64,000 nt of DNA from Bacillus sp. sid0103 (lineage in GTDB: Bacteria; Bacillota; Bacilli; Bacillales_B; DSM-18226), in the NCBI RefSeq assembly GCF_019219025.1, contig NZ_JAHUWN010000001.1:124001-188000 (forward strand), given 5' to 3'. Position numbers and translations under genes: made by a program. Below, one piece after another: positions 26,902 to 36,843 of the stretch. The stretch's first letter is position 1; each line of letters opens with the position of its first letter. A model generated the notes under the pieces. That model made no database searches. It was not told the DNA's origin and saw only the letters and a program-made list of their open reading frames with translations.

Positions 26902-27993
26902 TCACCTCGTCTCCTCTTTCCGCTCCTTTGCACGAAGTTGCCCACATGCTGCAGCTATATCCGACCCTTGCTCTCGGCGAATGGTTACATTGATACCACG
27001 ATTCTTCAATGTTTTTTCGAAATCAAAAATTTTGTCTCTTGGCGTCCGTACATAATCCCTTTCAGGAACATAGTTGACAGGAATTAGATTCACATGGCAC
27101 TTCAATCCTTTTAATAATTCAGCTAACTCTTCGGCATGCTCAACTGAATCGTTAACTCCTCCAAAAAGACCATATTCAAAGCTTATTCGACGCCCTGTCT
27201 TATCGATATAATACCTTACTGCAGTCATTAAGTCATCAAGTTTATAGGCCTTGTTAATTGGCATTAACCGTGAACGTAATTCTGTATTTGGAGCGTGCAG
27301 AGAAATAGCAAAATTAATTTGCGTGTCTTCATCGGCAAACTTATAAATCTTCGGCACAATTCCACTTGTTGAAACGGTAATATGACGCGCGCCAATATTA
27401 AGTGCTTTTTCATGATTAATTATTTTTAAAAATGACATCATATTATCATAATTATCGAAGGGCTCACCAATGCCCATGATAACTACTGAACTTACACGCT
27501 CATCAGTTTGATCAAGAGTTTGTTGTACTTTCACAACTTGAGCAACAATTTCGCCTGCTTCTAAATGTCTTTTTAAGCCGCCTAATGTAGAAGCACAGAA
27601 GGTACAACCAATTCGACAGCCCACTTGCGTTGTGACACAAACGGAATTCCCATAATCATGACGCATTAATACGGTCTCAATGGAGTATCCATCATGAAGT
27701 TCAAAAAGAAACTTAATCGTTCCATCAGATGAGGTTTGTTGAATCGCTGTATTTAATGTTGTTAGTTCAAAATGACTTGCGATTTTTTCTCTAAGCCCCT
27801 TCGAAACATTACTCATATCCTCAAAGGTTGTAATTCTTTTTTTATAAAGCCATTCAAAGATTTGTTCCGCACGAAATGGCTTTTCACCATTTTCTGAAAG
27901 CCAATCCTTTAATTCGTGTAACTGCAATGAATAAATTGATTTTTTCTTAATTTCCGTAGTTGTGTTTGTCTCAGTTGTATTTAATTGTTCCAA
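26902..27993 (-). CDS. rlmN: 23S rRNA/tRNA adenine-C2 methyltransferase RlmN
   Basis: The 363-residue radical SAM enzyme methylates A2503 of 23S rRNA and A37 of some tRNAs. The cluster motif CRIGCTFC binds the 4Fe-4S centre, and the two methyl-transfer cysteines lie in SVCVTTQV and near the C-terminus (IAAACGQL). The first 20 residues are Thr-rich and variable. It lies 3 nt after rsmB and before prpC, the usual order. Confidence 0.97.
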   Translation of the reverse strand: MEQLNTTETNTTTEIKKKSIYSLQLHELKDWLSENGEKPFRAEQIFEWLYKKRITTFEDMSNVSKGLREKIASHFELTTLNTAIQQTSSDGTIKFLFELHDGYSIETVLMRHDYGNSVCVTTQVGCRIGCTFCASTLGGLKRHLEAGEIVAQVVKVQQTLDQTDERVSSVVIMGIGEPFDNYDNMMSFLKIINHEKALNIGARHITVSTSGIVPKIYKFADEDTQINFAISLHAPNTELRSRLMPINKAYKLDDLMTAVRYYIDKTGRRISFEYGLFGGVNDSVEHAEELAELLKGLKCHVNLIPVNYVPERDYVRTPRDKIFDFEKTLKNRGINVTIRREQGSDIAAACGQLRAKERKEETR

Positions 27994-27996
27994 CTG

Positions 27997-29346
27997 TTAC
28001 ACCTTCTTTCTTAAAACTGCAATATAGAATCCGTCCGACCCAAAATCCTGTGGGAATATCTGCAAATCAAAGCCTGTAATTAAGGGCTGGATTGCTTCAG
28101 GCATCCGGTTTTTAAAGGTAAAATCCCCGTCAAAGTCAGGATTGTTCTCCAGGAATGTCTTAACCGTATATTCATTTTCTTCTTTATCGACTGTACATGT
28201 ACTATAGACAAGAATGCCGCCCTTTTTCAATAAAGGAGTTACGGAAGTTAATAAGTCTTGCTGAATTGTACTTAGTCGTTTTATATCCATCTCTGTTTTG
28301 GTATATTTCATATCTGGCTTTCTTCTCATTACGCCGAGACCGGAGCAAGGCGCATCTAGAAGAATCCGATCAAAGGATTCAGTCTTAAACTTTTCCTGTA
28401 AATGTCTAGAATCAGAAACACTTGTTTTTATATTTTCTAACCCTAATCGTTTTGCATTATCATTAATTAACCTTACTTTGTGCTGATGAAGATCAACTGA
28501 GATCACTTCACCGGTATTGTCCATTTTTTCAGCGATATGTGTACTTTTACCACCTGGTGCGGCACAGGCATCAAGGATATATTCGTTTTCCTTTGCACCT
28601 AACGCATAAGCTGCAAGCATTGAACTTTCGTCTTGAATGGTAAACATTCCATATTTAAAGGAAATGGTTGAAGCCAGATTTCCCTTTAATGATCGAATTG
28701 CCTCAGGAATGATTGGACTTTTTTCGATTTGAAAACCATCTTCTTCTAGCATGGCAATACATTCGTCTCTTGTGACTTTCGTGAGATTAACTCTAGCTGT
28801 TTGTAATGGTGCTGTTAGGTTAATTTCGCACATTTCTTTCGTTTTATCATAGCCAAATTGGCCAACCCACCGGGTAACCAGCCATTCAGGGTGACTCGTT
28901 TCAAGTGCGAGTCTTTTATCGGGGTCGGCAATTTCCTCCAAAGACGGGAGTCCTTCTCGCTGGATACTCCTGAGGACTCCATTCACCAAACTGCCAATTC
29001 CTTTATGGCCTCGTTTTTTGGCTATCTCGACTGCTTCGTATATGGCAGCTCTGTCCGGTATTCGATCTAGATACAACATTTGATACAGGGTCAGCCTTAA
29101 TAAATGATGAACCCAATTTGCTAACTTTTTATTTTCTTTGACGAATGGCTCTAAAAAATAGTCAAGTGCCATTCGTCTTTGTAATGTTCCATAGACTAAT
29201 TCTGTTAAAAGTCCAACATCCTTAGCAGGCAGATCGTTTTTTTCAATTGTCGTATTTAGCAGTAAATTGCTGTAGGATTGATTCTTCTCAATAGCTACTA
29301 ACATATCCATTGCGATTGTCCGTACATTATTTATCGTTGATGTCAT
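27997..29346 (-). CDS. rsmB: 16S rRNA cytosine-C5 methyltransferase RsmB (Sun)
   Basis: The 449-residue enzyme methylates C967 of 16S rRNA (E. coli numbering). An N-terminal NusB-like RNA-binding domain (about 1-140) precedes the Rossmann methyltransferase with DACAAPGGKSTH, the conserved cysteine DAPCSGLG and the catalytic YSTCTV. An AGGAGAATAGA site precedes the ATG. It follows fmt by one base, consistent with a def-fmt-rsmB-rlmN operon. Confidence 0.97.
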   Translation of the reverse strand: MTSTINNVRTIAMDMLVAIEKNQSYSNLLLNTTIEKNDLPAKDVGLLTELVYGTLQRRMALDYFLEPFVKENKKLANWVHHLLRLTLYQMLYLDRIPDRAAIYEAVEIAKKRGHKGIGSLVNGVLRSIQREGLPSLEEIADPDKRLALETSHPEWLVTRWVGQFGYDKTKEMCEINLTAPLQTARVNLTKVTRDECIAMLEEDGFQIEKSPIIPEAIRSLKGNLASTISFKYGMFTIQDESSMLAAYALGAKENEYILDACAAPGGKSTHIAEKMDNTGEVISVDLHQHKVRLINDNAKRLGLENIKTSVSDSRHLQEKFKTESFDRILLDAPCSGLGVMRRKPDMKYTKTEMDIKRLSTIQQDLLTSVTPLLKKGGILVYSTCTVDKEENEYTVKTFLENNPDFDGDFTFKNRMPEAIQPLITGFDLQIFPQDFGSDGFYIAVLRKKV

Positions 29347-29347
29347 T

Positions 29348-30286
29348 CTATTCTCCTAGCTTCGTGCCTACTGAAATTTTTGAACCTCTTAAGAATTGTT
29401 CACTCATCATTTTTGATTTCCCAGAAGGCTGAAGTTCAATGATTTTAATTGCTGTTTCATTACCCGTGCTAACCGTGAATCCATCAGATTCTACCTTAAG
29501 GACGGTTCCAGGAACTTCTCCCATGAGCGCTTCTACCTTGTTTGCACGCCATATCTTTACAACCTGACCATTCAAGCTTGTAAACGCTACTGGCCAAGGG
29601 TTTAATCCACGGATATGGTTATAGATTTCTTCACCAGTTTTTGTCCAGTTAATTTTTTCCTGTTCCCGTTTAATGTTGGATGCAAAGGTTGCATCTGCAT
29701 CGTTTTGCGGCTTTGGAGTAAGTCGCCCTTCCAATAGAAGCGGCAAGGTTTCCGATAACAACTTAGCCCCTGCTATACTTAATTTGCCGAAAAGTGTTCC
29801 GACATTGTCTTCTTCAGTGATGGGAACTTCGATACTAGTTAAAATATCTCCAGCATCTAATTTTTCAACCATATACATGATTGTCACACCTGTTTTTTGT
29901 TTTCCTTGAATAATTGCGTAATGGATGGGAGCACCGCCGCGAAGTTCTGGAAGCAAGGATGCATGGACATTAATACAGCCGTATTTTGGGGCTTCTAATA
30001 ATTTATTTGGTAAGATTTGACCAAACGCAGCCGTAACAATTAAATCAGGTTTTAAGGAAAGAATTTTCTCGAGTTCTTCTTCTTGACGAATTTTTTCTGG
30101 CTGAAAGACGGGAATATCATGTTTTAAAGCCTCAACCTTAACTGGAGGGGGGGTTAATATCTTTTTCCTTCCTACCGGTCGATCTGGTTGTGTCACTACA
30201 CCAATGACATCATATCCGTCATTAATAATTTGTTGTAAAACCGGCACGGAAAAATCCGGAGTACCCATAAAAACAATTTTGGTCAT
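29348..30286 (-). CDS. fmt: Methionyl-tRNA formyltransferase
   Basis: The 312-residue enzyme formylates initiator Met-tRNA with 10-formyl-tetrahydrofolate. The N-terminal Rossmann domain begins [13 protein letters not shown] and holds the active-site stretch [17 protein letters not shown]; an OB-fold C-terminal domain binds tRNA. It overlaps def by 4 nt, and the two enzymes add and remove the same formyl group. Confidence 0.97.
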   Translation of the reverse strand: MTKIVFMGTPDFSVPVLQQIINDGYDVIGVVTQPDRPVGRKKILTPPPVKVEALKHDIPVFQPEKIRQEEELEKILSLKPDLIVTAAFGQILPNKLLEAPKYGCINVHASLLPELRGGAPIHYAIIQGKQKTGVTIMYMVEKLDAGDILTSIEVPITEEDNVGTLFGKLSIAGAKLLSETLPLLLEGRLTPKPQNDADATFASNIKREQEKINWTKTGEEIYNHIRGLNPWPVAFTSLNGQVVKIWRANKVEALMGEVPGTVLKVESDGFTVSTGNETAIKIIELQPSGKSKMMSEQFLRGSKISVGTKLGE

Positions 30287-30768
30287 TCAGCTTCTACTCC
30301 TTTTAACTCATCTTCCTCTAGATATCTCGTCACCTTTGTTGTAAATAAAATCCCATCTAAATGATCGATTTCATGTTGAATCGCCCTCGCGAGGAATTCC
30401 TCTGCTTCTAATGTGTATTTTTTGCCTCTACGGTCAAATGCTTCAATTTTAACAAAATTGGGTCTTGTCACTTCGCCAAATAGTCCTGGGAAACTTAAAC
30501 AACCCTCTGGTCCAGTTTGCTCACCAGATGTCTCTAAGATTACTGGGTTTATCATTTCTATGGTCCCTAGTTCATCATCAATATCAACAATTGCGATCCG
30601 TGCATCCAATCCGATTTGCGGAGCAGCAAGCCCCACCCCATCGTATTCAATCATCGTGTCATACATATTTTCAAGCAATTTTGCCAGTTTTCTATCAAAC
30701 TTCACTACTGGCTTGCAAGCCTGCTCAAGTATTTCAGCAGGGTAATTTACTACTTTCAGTATAGGCAA
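30283..30768 (-). CDS. def: Peptide deformylase
   Basis: The roughly 161-residue metalloenzyme removes the N-formyl group from new proteins. All three motifs are intact: [18 protein letters not shown] with the metal-ligand Cys, and QHEIDHLDG with two His ligands and catalytic Glu. I propose a TTG start at 30768 with GGGGGAAATGAG upstream; the ATG eight codons earlier has no ribosome binding site and adds residues absent from the B. subtilis protein. Confidence 0.94.
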   Translation of the reverse strand: MPILKVVNYPAEILEQACKPVVKFDRKLAKLLENMYDTMIEYDGVGLAAPQIGLDARIAIVDIDDELGTIEMINPVILETSGEQTGPEGCLSFPGLFGEVTRPNFVKIEAFDRRGKKYTLEAEEFLARAIQHEIDHLDGILFTTKVTRYLEEDELKGVEAE

Positions 30769-30882
30769 CTCATTTCCCCCATTAAATGCCATTTTGATTA
30801 AGGCGTATATAATTTTTTTATTGCTTACATTTTCACCAAAAAAGCGAAATATTAACCTTTCACTCTGTACACATCAAACAAC

Positions 30883-33300
30883 TTACATCAAAATAAATGG
30901 ATTAACATCTATTGTTACCATTAAGCCGCTCTTTGTATCTGCTTGATATTGATCTAATATAGTTTTTAACATTTTTGACAAGTTCGGTTCCCGCTTGTAT
31001 TTTATCAGACATTGATAGCGATATCTATTATTAATCCTAGGAATCGGCGAGGCTGCTGGTCCTAAAACGACTGCATCGTTTGAAACCTGCGATCGTACAT
31101 AGTTCACAATTTTCTCTGTGGCCGTTACGACTGTCATCAACTGGTCATGACTGACAGTTATCAATGATAAATAAAAGAACGGTGGATAATGGTGTGCTTT
31201 TCGTATCATCATTTCTCGTTGATAAAAAAGATCATAATCTTGTGTCCCGGCCAGTTCGACACTATAGTGTTCAGGTGTATAAGTCTGAATAATGACCTCA
31301 CCTGGCAATTGGTGACGTCCTGCCCTTCCACTCACTTGAGTTAATAATTGAAAGGTCTTTTCAGAGGCACGGAAATCAGGTAAATGAAGCATCGTATCAG
31401 CCGAAAGAACACCAACCAAGGTGATATTGGGGAAATCCAAGCCTTTAGCAATCATTTGTGTACCGAGGAGAATATCTGCTTTGCCATTTTGAAAATCTGT
31501 TAATAATCGTTCGTGTGAACCCTTTCTTCCCGTTGTGTCAACATCCATACGAATTACCCGAGCTTCCGGCAGAATTTTTCCAAGTTCATCTTCTACCTTT
31601 TGGGTCCCTGTGCCAAAATAACGAATATATTCACTTGAACACTCAGGGCAATGTTTAGGAACATGACTTTCATACCCACAATAATGACATTTCATTTGTT
31701 CATGAACACGGTGGTAGGTAAGCGAAATCTCGCAGTTAGGACAATTCATCACATATCCGCAATCCCTGCACATCACAAATGATGAGTGCCCTCGTTTATT
31801 TAAAAATAGAACAGATTGTTGCTTTTTTTCGATGCGGTCCTTCAGCATGTCAAAAAGCTTTTGAGAGAACATGGACCGATTGCCATTGCGAAGCTCTTCA
31901 CGCATGTCAATGATCTCCACTGACGGCAGAGTTTGATTATTCATCCGTTTAGGCAGAGATAAGAGTTGATACACGTTCTTTTGAGCCCTGGCAAATGACT
32001 CGAGTGATGGGGTTGCGCTTCCGAGTACAACAGGGCAGTTATAGGTTTTTGCCCTTTCAATTGCCACATCCCTGGCATGATACCGAGGCATTTCCTCCTG
32101 TTTATAGCTTGTTTCATGTTCCTCATCAATAATGATGATTCCTAAATTCTCAAATGGTGCAAAAATTGCAGATCTAGCTCCAACAGCTACTTTTACTTCC
32201 TTCCGTTGAATTTTGCGCCACTCATCATATTTTTCCCCTGCAGATAAACCACTGTGCAAAACTGCTACTAAATCCCCGAACCTTCCTTTAAAGCGATTAA
32301 CCATTTGTGGAGTAAGAGAAATTTCCGGAACGAGGACAATGGCTTCCTGCCCTCTTTCAATAACCTCTTGTATGGATTGGAGGTAAATTTCTGTTTTTCC
32401 ACTTCCGGTTACCCCATAAAGCAAAAATACCTCATGTCGATCGGTTTCAATTGCGTTTAGAATGGGTTCAATTGCTGTTTGTTGGGAATTTGTTAATGGT
32501 AAGGGCTTTGTTCGTTTAAATGTCCTATGTTCAAATGGATCACGATATACTTCCATTACATACTCAGTAAGTAACTTTTTTTCTACAAGTGCCTTAATGG
32601 TAGCGGATGTTGTTTTTAGTTCTGCGACAAGCTGTCTCAATTCAACTGCATCGAAATGTTCGACAAAATAATTTAAGACTTGCTTTTGTTTTTCTGCTTT
32701 CTGAGGGAAACCCTCAATGATCTCTTTTAATTCAGGAAAGGAAACAAACGGCCGGACAAACTTTAATTGTTTCTTTTTTACCTTTTCCTTAACGATGTAT
32801 ATGACTTCCAGCTTCCCGTTCGCTGCCTCCTTTTGTAACAAGGGAAGCATTCCATTCTTCAAAGCTTCTTCCCAGTCCACCATTAATTTGTTTTCAAATA
32901 GAGCGCGGATGGGTTCCGATAAATCAGCCAACTGCACACCTGCAGCCAGTTTTACTTTTTTTTCATACTTTGCTTTTAATGCCGCAGGAAGCATCACCTG
33001 ATAGGCAAAGATTTTAAAACAAAGTGTATATTCGGTAAGCCAGTCACCAAGGTCTAATAATTCTTTATTTAATACAGGTTCAAGCTCCATCGGTTCGATT
33101 ATTTCTCGCAATTTATTAAATTCAGATTGTGATTTTAAGGAAGTGACAAACCCTTGGATTTTTCTCGGACCGAATGGGACGATTACCCTCATCCCAGGCT
33201 GGATGACTCCACTCCACTGCTCTGGAATCAAATAATCAAAGGCCCGATCTGTTTGCTTTGTCGGTACATCCACAATGACACTAGCTATTTCCATTTTCAT
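30883..33300 (-). CDS. priA: Primosomal replication protein PriA
   Basis: The 805-residue 3'-to-5' helicase reloads the replisome at collapsed forks. The N-terminal 3'BD (IASVIVDVP) is followed by the helicase core with GVTGSGKTE, DEEH and GSATPS, and a zinc domain with eight cysteines in CRDCGYVMNCPNC and CHYCG...CPEC. The gene overlaps coaBC by 20 nt, implying coupled translation. Confidence 0.97.
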   Translation of the reverse strand: MKMEIASVIVDVPTKQTDRAFDYLIPEQWSGVIQPGMRVIVPFGPRKIQGFVTSLKSQSEFNKLREIIEPMELEPVLNKELLDLGDWLTEYTLCFKIFAYQVMLPAALKAKYEKKVKLAAGVQLADLSEPIRALFENKLMVDWEEALKNGMLPLLQKEAANGKLEVIYIVKEKVKKKQLKFVRPFVSFPELKEIIEGFPQKAEKQKQVLNYFVEHFDAVELRQLVAELKTTSATIKALVEKKLLTEYVMEVYRDPFEHRTFKRTKPLPLTNSQQTAIEPILNAIETDRHEVFLLYGVTGSGKTEIYLQSIQEVIERGQEAIVLVPEISLTPQMVNRFKGRFGDLVAVLHSGLSAGEKYDEWRKIQRKEVKVAVGARSAIFAPFENLGIIIIDEEHETSYKQEEMPRYHARDVAIERAKTYNCPVVLGSATPSLESFARAQKNVYQLLSLPKRMNNQTLPSVEIIDMREELRNGNRSMFSQKLFDMLKDRIEKKQQSVLFLNKRGHSSFVMCRDCGYVMNCPNCEISLTYHRVHEQMKCHYCGYESHVPKHCPECSSEYIRYFGTGTQKVEDELGKILPEARVIRMDVDTTGRKGSHERLLTDFQNGKADILLGTQMIAKGLDFPNITLVGVLSADTMLHLPDFRASEKTFQLLTQVSGRAGRHQLPGEVIIQTYTPEHYSVELAGTQDYDLFYQREMMIRKAHHYPPFFYLSLITVSHDQLMTVVTATEKIVNYVRSQVSNDAVVLGPAASPIPRINNRYRYQCLIKYKREPNLSKMLKTILDQYQADTKSGLMVTIDVNPFILM

Positions 33301-34504
33301 CCATTTCCTTCAATAGAGAAGTAATTTCTTCGATAATCCTTTTTGCTGCATTGCTCTTTGACATAATTGGCAAGTCTATTACGTCACCTGATCGTTTGAA
33401 CAGCGTTACAATATTTGTATCTGTTCCAAACCCTGCACCTTCTGCTTTTACATTGTTGGCAACAATCATATCAGCATTTTTCTTTGTTAATTTTTTCCTA
33501 GCATATTCTTCAACATTCTCAGTTTCAGCGGCAAAGCCAACAAGCACTTGGTTCTTCTTTTTCTTTCCGAGTTCTAAGAGGATATCTTTTGTTCTTTCCA
33601 ATTCAATACTCGAGTCACCTGCTTGCTTTTTCACCTTATGTTCATAAGTGATTTTTGGGCGGTAATCCGCTACAGCTGCTGTTTTTATGACTACATCCGC
33701 TCCGTCATAATACGATAGAACAGCGTTGTACATATCCTCTGCGCTTTCAACTTTTATTACTTCCATCCCATTAGGAGGTGTTAATGTAACAGGACCCGAA
33801 ACTAATACCACGTGAGCACCTTGTTTTTTTGCTTCAACTGCAAGGGCATAACCCATTTTTCCAGTAGAATGATTCGAAATAAACCGAACAGGGTCAATTT
33901 TTTCGCGGGTAGGTCCTGCTGTTACCACAACAGTTTTTCCTTTTAAGGGCTGGTGACCTTGGCTGCTAAAGAATTCCCGGATAAGTTCCACCATTTTTTC
34001 TGGTTCTTCCAAACGGCCCTTTCCTACATATCCACAGGCAAGATATCCTTCACTAGGTTCAATGAATTGATAGCCATATTCCGCTAGGAGGGATATGTTT
34101 TTTTTCACGGCAGGATGGTCGTACATATGCACATTCATTGCAGGGGCAATCCAAACAGGTGATGTTGCTGCAAGCAGTGTTGTAGTTATCATATTATCGG
34201 CTATCCCATTCGCTATTTTCCCAATTGTATTTGCAGTCGCAGGGGCTACCAGGACTAGATCGGCCCAATCTGCTAAATCAATATGGGCAATAACACGCGG
34301 ATTGATTTCATCAAAGGTATCAACATATACTTCATGGCGGGATAATGCTTGAAAGGTTAATGGGGTAACAAATTTCTGAGCAGATTCACTTAAAATAACT
34401 TTTACATGTGCTCCAGTTTGAACGAGCTTACTCGTTAACGCAGCTGCTTTATAGACGGCTATCCCACCTGTAACACATAATAATATTTTTTTATCTTTCA
34501 TCAT
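33281..34504 (-). CDS. coaBC: Bifunctional phosphopantothenoylcysteine decarboxylase/synthase CoaBC
   Basis: The 407-residue protein performs two steps of coenzyme A synthesis. The N-terminal flavin decarboxylase half shows LLCVTGGIAVYKAA, the active His in VIAHIDLADWADL, and the lid GYLACGYVGKGRL with its Cys. The C-terminal CoaB synthase half shows VTAGPTREKIDPVRFISN and the lysine in HKVKKQ. It has a possible own promoter after the rpoZ terminator. Confidence 0.96.
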   Translation of the reverse strand: MMKDKKILLCVTGGIAVYKAAALTSKLVQTGAHVKVILSESAQKFVTPLTFQALSRHEVYVDTFDEINPRVIAHIDLADWADLVLVAPATANTIGKIANGIADNMITTTLLAATSPVWIAPAMNVHMYDHPAVKKNISLLAEYGYQFIEPSEGYLACGYVGKGRLEEPEKMVELIREFFSSQGHQPLKGKTVVVTAGPTREKIDPVRFISNHSTGKMGYALAVEAKKQGAHVVLVSGPVTLTPPNGMEVIKVESAEDMYNAVLSYYDGADVVIKTAAVADYRPKITYEHKVKKQAGDSSIELERTKDILLELGKKKKNQVLVGFAAETENVEEYARKKLTKKNADMIVANNVKAEGAGFGTDTNIVTLFKRSGDVIDLPIMSKSNAAKRIIEEITSLLKEMDENGNS

Positions 34505-34543
34505 CTTCTGTTCCCCCGCTTCTTGTCATCAGTCTTTCTTTTT

Positions 34544-34572
34544 ATTATGCAAGAATGAATGCAAATTTTCAT
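34544..34572 (-). promoter_or_regulatory. Possible sigma-A promoter of coaBC
   Basis: On the minus strand ATGAAA, a 17-nt spacer and CATAAT, about 40 nt before the start codon. It is a moderate match in AT-rich DNA. Confidence 0.4.
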
Positions 34573-34621
34573 CTTTTACCTACTGTAATTCGACAAAAAC
34601 TACAAAAAAGCTTCACCAAAA

Positions 34622-34668
34622 TAAAAAAGGCTGACACGTAAGGTTTCTCCCTCTTGTCACGCCTTCTC
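34622..34668 (-). terminator. Terminator after rpoZ
   Basis: Stem AAGGCGTGACA / TGTCAGCCTT with a loop of about 18 nt, followed by TTTTTTATT on the minus strand. Confidence 0.7.
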
Positions 34669-34692
34669 TTATGATTTCTTACGATATAATTA

Positions 34693-34914
34693 TTACTGCT
34701 CACCTGTAGTTTCTGCTTTTGTAGAAATCCGGTACGTTAATTCACCACTATAAATTTCCTCAAGTGCTTTCCCTACATGCTTATGGGAAACATATTTTGG
34801 TAATCTTTCATCCTTAACTTGGGACATTACACGTGCACGCTTGGCAGCAACGGAAACAAGTGAGTATTTTGAATCAATTTTTTCAAGCAATGAATCAATA
34901 GAAGGATACAACAT
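34693..34914 (-). CDS. rpoZ: RNA polymerase omega subunit
   Basis: The 73-residue subunit aids assembly of RNA polymerase. [20 protein letters not shown] and [12 protein letters not shown] are the family hallmarks. The ATG at 34914 overlaps nothing and follows the gmk stop by 1 nt; the GGAGG site is inside the last gmk codons. A longer TTG start is rejected because it would crowd that site. The gmk-rpoZ pairing is conserved. Confidence 0.95.
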   Translation of the reverse strand: MLYPSIDSLLEKIDSKYSLVSVAAKRARVMSQVKDERLPKYVSHKHVGKALEEIYSGELTYRISTKAETTGEQ

Positions 34915-34915
34915 A

Positions 34916-35805
<890 letters not shown>

Positions 35806-35865
35806 GGTCTTCATCCAATCATCAATAATATATTTTGACCGTCTCAAACCATTTCTAAACTAGGC

Positions 35866-36741
35866 TTACTCGATATTTTGAACCTGTTCCTTCAGCTTCT
35901 CGAGCAAACTTTTGATATCGACCACCTGTTTAGCAATGTTGGAGTCATTTGCTTTTGATCCAATGGTATTGGCTTCTCTGTTCATTTCCTGGACGATAAA
36001 ATCCAACTTTCTTCCAATTGGTTCAACACTTTGAAGGGTTTGCTCGAATTGTTGAATGTGGCTTTTTAATCGTGTAATTTCTTCATTGATATCTGCTTTA
36101 TCAGCAAAAACGGCTACTTCCGTTAAGATCCTTGTTTCGTCCAATTGCCCATTAACAAATTCTTCCATCCTTCTTGTTAGGCGCTCTTTATATGATTGCA
36201 CCACGAGCGGGGCGAACTTTTGAAGTTCAAACACATTCATTTCTAATTGTGAAAGTATAGCGAGCAAATCCTTTTTTATTTCTTCACCTTCTGCCAAGCG
36301 CATTTGTTTTAAAAATTTGGCAGCTTCTTCTGTTGCATCTAGAACTAGCTTCTCAAGCTCATCATTGCCGATTTCACTTTCTTCAATATGTAAGAGTTCA
36401 CTTCGACTAAGCAAATCCTGAAGTGTTATCGTTCCTTCAACATCAAAATTTTCACGTACCTGCTTGATGATTTGGGCATACTCATCAAGAAGCTTCCAGT
36501 CAACATGGACTTTTCGGGTAACGATACCTTCACCCTCTAGGCTGACATATACTTCAACTCTACCACGACGGATATACTGACTTAGTTTCTTTTTCATTCG
36601 ATCTTCTATTTTTAATAGCTGCCTGGGCATGCGGATATTCATTTCACAAAAACGATGGTTCACTGTTTTTATTTCCACATTAACAGAGAAGAAATCTGAT
36701 TCTGCCTTGGCTCTTCCGAATCCCGTCATACTAATAACCAT
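35866..36741 (-). CDS. yloC: YicC/YloC family endoribonuclease
   Basis: The 291-residue protein shows both family ends: N-terminal SMTGFGRA..VEIKTVNHRF and C-terminal GRKLDFIVQEMNREANTIGSKAND. Homologues cleave structured RNA and affect small-RNA levels; the B. subtilis protein is an mRNA-degrading endoribonuclease as I recall. It lies downstream of yloB after a terminator and ahead of remA. Function in this organism is inferred from the family. Confidence 0.93.
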   Translation of the reverse strand: MVISMTGFGRAKAESDFFSVNVEIKTVNHRFCEMNIRMPRQLLKIEDRMKKKLSQYIRRGRVEVYVSLEGEGIVTRKVHVDWKLLDEYAQIIKQVRENFDVEGTITLQDLLSRSELLHIEESEIGNDELEKLVLDATEEAAKFLKQMRLAEGEEIKKDLLAILSQLEMNVFELQKFAPLVVQSYKERLTRRMEEFVNGQLDETRILTEVAVFADKADINEEITRLKSHIQQFEQTLQSVEPIGRKLDFIVQEMNREANTIGSKANDSNIAKQVVDIKSLLEKLKEQVQNIE

Positions 36742-36789
36742 TTGTGCACATCCAATCTCCTGAAAAATTGATTGCTCCCTAAATTTTTC

Positions 36790-36826
36790 AAAAAAGAAAA
36801 GGTAATAGAGTGGATTCTATTACCTT
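36790..36826 (-). terminator. Terminator after yloB
   Basis: Stem GGTAATAGA / TCTATTACC (36801-36824) with flanking A:T pairs, then TTTTCTTTTTT on the minus strand. Confidence 0.85.
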
Positions 36827-36843
36827 TTGGATTATAACACACT